Under the pieces are notes generated by a model. It searched no databases, was not told where the DNA came from, and was given only the letters and a program-made list of their open reading frames with translations. The position numbers were made by a program, and so were the translations under genes. From NCBI RefSeq assembly GCF_009733925.1, contig NZ_WOEI01000001.1, forward strand, positions 62,001-126,000: a stretch of 64,000 nt of DNA, written 5' to 3'. Position 1 is the stretch's first letter; each line of letters starts with the position of its first letter. The stretch is from Streptobacillus canis. Its GTDB lineage: Bacteria > Fusobacteriota > Fusobacteriia > Fusobacteriales > Leptotrichiaceae. Shown piece after piece: positions 59,636-64,000 of this stretch.

Positions 59636-60697
59636 ATGGAAAAAATTGATATTCTAGATTTATCTCTAGATGAATTAGAAAAAATATTTTTAGAAATGGG
59701 GTTAAAGAAATTTAATGCCTTACAAGTATATCAATGGTTACATAAAAAATTGGTTTTTGATTTTGATGAATTTTCAAATATTTCAAAAGAAACAAGAGAA
59801 CTTTTAAAAGAAAAATTTGAAATTGGGACTTTAAAGTATGTTACACATCAAGTATCAAAAGATAAAGAAACTGTTAAATTTTTATTCTCTTTACCGGGAA
59901 AAAGATTAATAGAATCTGTTTTATTAAAGTATAAAAATAGATATAGTATTTGTGTTTCATCTCAGGTAGGCTGTCCTTTAAAATGTGATTTCTGTGCTAC
60001 AGGGATGATGAAATTTGAAAAAAACTTAAAAGCATCAGAAATATTAATGCAATTTTATTACTTACAAAATTTTTTGAAAGAGAAAAATGATAAAATTTCT
60101 AATGTTGTTTATATGGGGATGGGTGAGCCATTCTTAAATTATGATGCTGTAAATAAATCTATTAACATGTTAAATTCTAAAGAAGGACAAGATTTTTCAA
60201 AAAGAAATTTTACTGTATCGACTTCTGGATTAATAAAAGAAATTGAAAAATTCACAGAAGATCAAAAACAAGTTGGATTAGCAATTTCATTACATAGTGT
60301 AAATGATACAAAAAGAAGTGAATTAATGCCTATTAATAAAATTAATCCATTAGAAAAGTTAAAAGAGGCATTAATAAATTATCAAGATAAAACTAAGAAT
60401 AGAATAACTTTTGAATATATATTAATAGATGATTTCAATTGTGAAAAAGAAGATGGTGTAGCTCTTGTTAAATTTATGAAGTCATTTAATCATTTAGTAA
60501 ATTTAATACCGTATAATAAGGTTGTTGGTAAACCTTATAAGACACCTAGTATTCAAAAACAAAAAGATTTTTATAATTATTTACTTTCACACAAATTAAA
60601 TGTTACTCTAAGAGAAACTAAGGGTGATGATATTCAAGCTGCATGTGGACAGCTTAAAGTAAAGAAAGAGGAGATTAAAGATGAAGAAACTAATTAA
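59636..60697 (+). CDS. rlmN: 23S rRNA/tRNA adenine-C2 methyltransferase (radical SAM)
   Basis: A 353-residue radical-SAM enzyme with CPLKCDFCATG (CxxxCxxC cluster), YMGMGEPFLNYD, SLHSVND and RETKGDDIQAACGQL, where the C-terminal Cys accepts the methyl group. It methylates A2503 of 23S rRNA. The ATG at 59636 follows AGGAGAAAA; a longer frame from 59606 lies in rph. It overlaps the next gene by 17 bases. Confidence 0.96.
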   Translation: MEKIDILDLSLDELEKIFLEMGLKKFNALQVYQWLHKKLVFDFDEFSNISKETRELLKEKFEIGTLKYVTHQVSKDKETVKFLFSLPGKRLIESVLLKYKNRYSICVSSQVGCPLKCDFCATGMMKFEKNLKASEILMQFYYLQNFLKEKNDKISNVVYMGMGEPFLNYDAVNKSINMLNSKEGQDFSKRNFTVSTSGLIKEIEKFTEDQKQVGLAISLHSVNDTKRSELMPINKINPLEKLKEALINYQDKTKNRITFEYILIDDFNCEKEDGVALVKFMKSFNHLVNLIPYNKVVGKPYKTPSIQKQKDFYNYLLSHKLNVTLRETKGDDIQAACGQLKVKKEEIKDEETN

Positions 60698-62678
60698 GTA
60701 TCTTTCAATTTTTATTGCGAGTCTATTTATTATAGGTTTTTTAGGTATTTCGTATGTAGTTTATGAAGTTAATAAAAGTTATCCACCAGAATTAATTGAA
60801 AATTATAAACCATTAATACCGTCAACTATTTATGATATTAATGGTAATCAAATAGATTTAATTACTATTGAGAGAAGAGATCCAATTAGTATAAATGAAA
60901 TACCAAAAATGGTTCAAGATGCTTTTATTTCAGTTGAAGATAAAAGATTTAGAAGTCATAATGGTTTAGATTATATAAGATTGACTAAAGCATTAATTCT
61001 AAATGTAACTGGAACTGGGCGTGAAGGTGGTTCAACTATTACACAACAATTAATAAAAACTATTTTCCTTACACCAGATAGATCATTAAAAAGAAAAATA
61101 GTTGAAGCAGTTCTTGCAACAAGAATGGAAAGAAAATATACTAAGGATGAAATACTAGAATTATATTTAAATACTATAAATTTTGGTAGAAGTTCTTACG
61201 GTATTAAAAATGCAGCAAAAAATTATTTTGGTAAATTACCTGCAGATTTAACTGTAGCTGAAGCAGCAATTTTAGCTTCAATACCTAAATCACCAGCTAA
61301 ATATTCAAAATTAGAACATGCATTAGAAAGACAAAAAGTTGTTTTAAACTTAATGTATAAAAATGGTGTTATAACTGAAGAAGAGTATGAAAAAGCTAAA
61401 GAAGAAAAAATTACTTTTGTTGATTTAGATAATAAGAATTTATCTGATGATGAAAAAATTTCTAAATCTAACATTTCACCAGAATTCACTACAACTGTAA
61501 TTAATGAAGTAAAGAAAATATTAAATATTGAAACAGAAGAAGATGAAAAATTATTATTTAATGGATATAAAATTTATGCAACTGTTGATATAAACATGCA
61601 GAAAGCTGCATATAAAGCTTTTGCAAGTAATAGTAACTTAAGAAACAGAAAAGACTTAGAAGCAGCACTTATTTCTATAGATCCTTCAAATGGATTTGTT
61701 AAAGCAATGGTTGGAGGTAAAAAATATCAAAAAGGTGATTTTAATAGAGCTTTAAATGCTAAAAGACAACCAGGATCATCATTTAAACCGTTTGTATATT
61801 TAGCTTCATTTTTAGATAATTATACTATGGCAACAACACTTGAAGATTCTCCTAGTAGCTTTGGTAAATGGTCTCCAAGAAACTATGATGGTAAATTTAG
61901 AAATAATTTAACTACACTTAAAGCATTAGAAATTTCTGATAACGTTGTTGCAGTTAAATCATTAGATTTAGTAGGAGTTAAGAAGTTAAATGAACTATGG
62001 GAAAGTTTTGGATTCTCTAAAGAAGATATACCACAAGATTTAACTTCAGCATTAGGATCTATAACTTTATCTCCTATTGATATGGCTAAAGCGTATGCAA
62101 TAATTGCTAATGGAGGTAGTAAAGTAGAACTACAATTCATATACAAAATTGAAAATAGATTTGGAGACGTTGTATATGAAGCTGATACGACAAAAGAAAA
62201 AGTGTTAGAACCTGAATATGCAGCTTTAATTACTCATATGATGGAGTCAGTAGTTAAATATGGAGGAAGTAAAGGTGCCCAAGTTTATGCTAAAGGTAAA
62301 ACAGTTCCTGTAGCTGGTAAAACAGGAACAACAAGTGATTATGTTTCTGCATGGTTTACTGGATATACACCTACTTTAGTTACTGTAGTTTATGTTGGAA
62401 ATGATGATAATAAATCAATGGGACGTGGAATGAGTGGAGCTAGTGCAGCTTTACCAATTTGGAAAAATTATATGCAAGCAGTAGTAAACTTAGGAAACTT
62501 TGATATAGGTAGATTTGAATTTATTAAAGATGGAATTGCAGAAGAAAGATTAGTTAAGAGAGTAATTGATTTAAGAAGTGGATTACTTGACAGTGATGGA
62601 GTAAACTCAAGGGAAGCCTTATTTATTTCAGGAACAGAACCTGTAGAATTAGAAAATATAGTATATGAAGAATTTTAG
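60681..62678 (+). CDS. Class A penicillin-binding protein (PBP1A-type)
   Basis: A 665-residue membrane protein: N-terminal helix (residues 5-30), glycosyltransferase domain with SVEDKRFRSHNGLD (catalytic Glu) and GREGGSTITQQLIKT, then the transpeptidase with GSSFKPF (Ser nucleophile), ISDNVVAVK (SxN) and AGKTGTTSDYVSAWF (KTG). It polymerises and cross-links peptidoglycan. The start overlaps rlmN. The C-terminus ends soon after the transpeptidase domain, slightly shorter than Gram-negative PBP1A. It ends the operon before an integrated element. Confidence 0.93.
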   Translation: MKKLIKYLSIFIASLFIIGFLGISYVVYEVNKSYPPELIENYKPLIPSTIYDINGNQIDLITIERRDPISINEIPKMVQDAFISVEDKRFRSHNGLDYIRLTKALILNVTGTGREGGSTITQQLIKTIFLTPDRSLKRKIVEAVLATRMERKYTKDEILELYLNTINFGRSSYGIKNAAKNYFGKLPADLTVAEAAILASIPKSPAKYSKLEHALERQKVVLNLMYKNGVITEEEYEKAKEEKITFVDLDNKNLSDDEKISKSNISPEFTTTVINEVKKILNIETEEDEKLLFNGYKIYATVDINMQKAAYKAFASNSNLRNRKDLEAALISIDPSNGFVKAMVGGKKYQKGDFNRALNAKRQPGSSFKPFVYLASFLDNYTMATTLEDSPSSFGKWSPRNYDGKFRNNLTTLKALEISDNVVAVKSLDLVGVKKLNELWESFGFSKEDIPQDLTSALGSITLSPIDMAKAYAIIANGGSKVELQFIYKIENRFGDVVYEADTTKEKVLEPEYAALITHMMESVVKYGGSKGAQVYAKGKTVPVAGKTGTTSDYVSAWFTGYTPTLVTVVYVGNDDNKSMGRGMSGASAALPIWKNYMQAVVNLGNFDIGRFEFIKDGIAEERLVKRVIDLRSGLLDSDGVNSREALFISGTEPVELENIVYEEF

Positions 62679-62693
62679 AGGGTTAGAGAGAAC

Positions 62694-62741
62694 GGGGAAA
62701 ATTAATTTAGAATAATTCTTCCCTATTTCTTCCCTTTTTTT
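62694..62741 (+). terminator. Candidate terminator just after the PBP gene
   Basis: GGGGAAAATTA / TAATTCTTCCC (62694-62724) can form an imperfect stem, followed by a pyrimidine-rich stretch CCCTTTTTTTT. Confidence 0.45.
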
Positions 62742-62751
62742 TCGAAAAATT

Positions 62752-62782
62752 AGCACCTAGTTTTTTAACCAGGTGCTTTTTA
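62752..62782. terminator. Strong hairpin terminator at the boundary between PBP and integrase
   Basis: AGCACCTAGTT pairs with AACCAGGTGCT around TTTT, followed by TTTTAT on the plus strand. It lies between the convergent PBP and integrase genes; a related hairpin recurs at 63938-63972 on the other side of the integrase. Confidence 0.8.
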
Positions 62783-63838
62783 TATTTCATTTAACAAATC
62801 TAATATCTCGTCTTTTTTGTCGTCGTAAAAATGAGAATATGTTTTTAAAGTTATGCCAGGGTTAGCGTGTCCTAACCTCTTTGATATATCAGTAATAGGT
62901 ATACTTTTCTTAACTAATAGACTTGCGTGTGAGTGTCTAAAACCGTGCAATGTAATAGGTTTAAGTTCGAACCTTTTTATCATTCTTAAAAGAATTCTAT
63001 TATAAATAACTCTAGTAGCAAATAAATATTCTTTTTTAATGATATGAATAGAGTCTAAATATTCTTTTAAATAATTAATAACTTTATCAGGAACGCTAAC
63101 AGTTCTGAAGCTGCTTTTAGTTTTAGGTGAGTTGTCATTGTCTCTAGAAATTCTAGTTTTGCTTATTTTTATTTTTTTATTTTCTAGATCTATATCGTCT
63201 ATTTTTAAACCGCATATTTCACTAGGACGAGCACCAGTATAAAATAATAAATTGAAATATGCTAAAGTTCTTTTTTTACTAGCCGTTAAACCTTCTTTTA
63301 AATGATTAACAAATTTCTCAAATTCTTCAACGGACCAAACGTGTAATTCGGTAATTTCTTCATCTTGTAATTTTTCTTTTATTTTAAAATTTAGCTTGAA
63401 ATTAATGATGTTTTTGTTGCTATAATTATAATGTATCTCAGCATAAGAAAGCATTAAAGAAATGAAAATTTTTGCCCTTTTAGCTATATGAGGTGTATTC
63501 AAAAAACTTTCTACAAATTTTACACAATGTTTTCTTTCAAGTTCATTCAGTCTTAGTTCAGCTAACGGACCATTTTTAATTAACTTTAGCCTACTCAGAT
63601 AGCCGTTATAAGTACTAACTTTTACAAAAGGTTTTTTATATTCTACAAATTCCTCAGCTAAGTTTTTTAATAAAATATCAGCTTTCCCTTCTTTTTTTAT
63701 AGTAAAATTATTTATATATTCCTGGGCTTCTTTTTTAGTTTTAAAGCCGGCAGTCTTTTTTCTAACTCTTTTACCATAATAATCATCGTATGAGAAATCA
63801 GCTTGCCAGGTTCCATTTTTTTGTTTAGTTATAGCCAT
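62780..63838 (-). CDS. int: Tyrosine recombinase/integrase of a mobile element
   Basis: A 352-residue phage-type integrase. The N-terminal SAM-like arm-binding part starts MAITKQKNGTWQADFSYDDY; the catalytic part has FYTGARPSEICGL (Arg), LKPITLHGFRHSHASLLV (His-x-x-Arg), KRLGHANPGITLKTYSHF (His and the nucleophile Tyr). Its 3' end points toward the housekeeping PBP gene, as in phage/ICE integrases next to an attachment site; the rest of the element would lie beyond 64000. AAAGGA at 63847-63852 (minus strand) is the ribosome-binding site. Confidence 0.93.
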   Translation of the reverse strand: MAITKQKNGTWQADFSYDDYYGKRVRKKTAGFKTKKEAQEYINNFTIKKEGKADILLKNLAEEFVEYKKPFVKVSTYNGYLSRLKLIKNGPLAELRLNELERKHCVKFVESFLNTPHIAKRAKIFISLMLSYAEIHYNYSNKNIINFKLNFKIKEKLQDEEITELHVWSVEEFEKFVNHLKEGLTASKKRTLAYFNLLFYTGARPSEICGLKIDDIDLENKKIKISKTRISRDNDNSPKTKSSFRTVSVPDKVINYLKEYLDSIHIIKKEYLFATRVIYNRILLRMIKRFELKPITLHGFRHSHASLLVKKSIPITDISKRLGHANPGITLKTYSHFYDDKKDEILDLLNEI

Positions 63839-64000
63839 ATTTATTCCTTTCTAGTATTGCCAAATGCCACGTTTAATGCTATAATACTACAAAAGGCAAT
63901 ACTTATTGTATTGTTTTTATAAAGTTTGATATCTAATAGCACCTTTAACTTTGGCGAGTGGGGTGCTTTTTATTTTCTTTTCGATTTTAAATAGTTAATA
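63839..64000. promoter_or_regulatory. Integrase upstream control region
   Basis: AGTATTGCC at 63853-63861 and GGCAATACT at 63895-63903 form a nine-base inverted repeat. A rightward promoter TTGCCA (63857-63862), 17 bases, TATAAT (63880-63885) sits between and within its arms; the mirrored TTGCCT on the minus strand would serve leftward transcription toward the integrase, though its -10 is poor. At 63938-63972 AGCACC...GGTGCT plus TTTTTAT looks like a terminator for the rightward transcript. No gene of the element is visible in this 160 bases. Confidence 0.5.

Noticed and set aside
1-64000. CRISPR arrays, insertion sequences, rRNA genes
   Set aside because: No regularly spaced repeats, transposase genes or rRNA segments were seen; the only mobile-element gene recognised is the integrase at the right end.

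Overview
The window is a very AT-rich (estimated by eye, not computed), gene-dense bacterial chromosome segment. It suggests a small-genome member of the Fusobacteriota, most likely Leptotrichiaceae (the Leptotrichia / Sneathia / Streptobacillus group). The reasons are the codon and base bias, the L27 leader with its Prp protease, the rpmG / tRNA-Trp / secE / nusG order, and the absence of any motility or respiratory genes. The assignment is inference; no marker here fixes the genus.

Layout. 1-1000 is the end of the infC-rpmI-rplT operon. 1-6.5 kb then carries an AddB-like/AddA-like recombination nuclease pair, followed by gltS on the minus strand. 7.8-13.2 kb holds rplU-prp-rpmA and a run of nth, D-Ala-D-Ala carboxypeptidase, rapZ and uvrC. 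13.2-22.4 kb is a nucleoside uptake and breakdown block: an ABC ATPase, two permeases, a BMP-type lipoprotein, a decayed second copy of that lipoprotein, then pyrimidine phosphorylase, deoC, deoD and cdd. 22.5-28 kb has a lipase-like hydrolase, hpt, ksgA, two small RNA-related proteins, pepD and an unusual RNase M5/NMN-adenylyltransferase fusion. 28-30.5 kb is rpmG, tRNA-Trp, secE, nusG, rplK, rplA, ending in a terminator without rplJ-rplL. 30.5-32.1 kb is a minus-strand set (small coupled gene, upp, rpmE type B, rpsT).

32.2-43.9 kb contains a DinG-like helicase, a PgpH-like cyclic-di-AMP phosphodiesterase, ybeY, a DgkA-PAP2 fusion, Mn-pyrophosphatase, rpsO, a MATE exporter, minus-strand tRNA-Ser and tRNA-Arg, tatD, acpS, and an IclR regulator divergent from an M20 peptidase. 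43.9-48.9 kb has an RNA m5U methyltransferase, plsY, gpsA, a compact sigma-70 factor and dnaN. 48.9-56.4 kb holds envelope and housekeeping genes (glmM, dut, uppS, cdsA) with small unknowns.

The most interesting stretch is 56.4-58.9 kb. Two genes cotranscribed behind uppS-cdsA look like the separated parts of a CheA kinase: dimerisation, ATPase and CheW-like parts in one, a linker/P2-like domain in the other. The ATP-binding residues appear lost. After them come rph, rlmN and a class A PBP. The last 1.2 kb is the edge of an integrated element: a tyrosine integrase and its promoter/operator region. Most genes sit in short same-strand operons with strong A/T-rich sigma-70 promoters (TATAAT, 17-base spacers) and clear hairpin-plus-T terminators.
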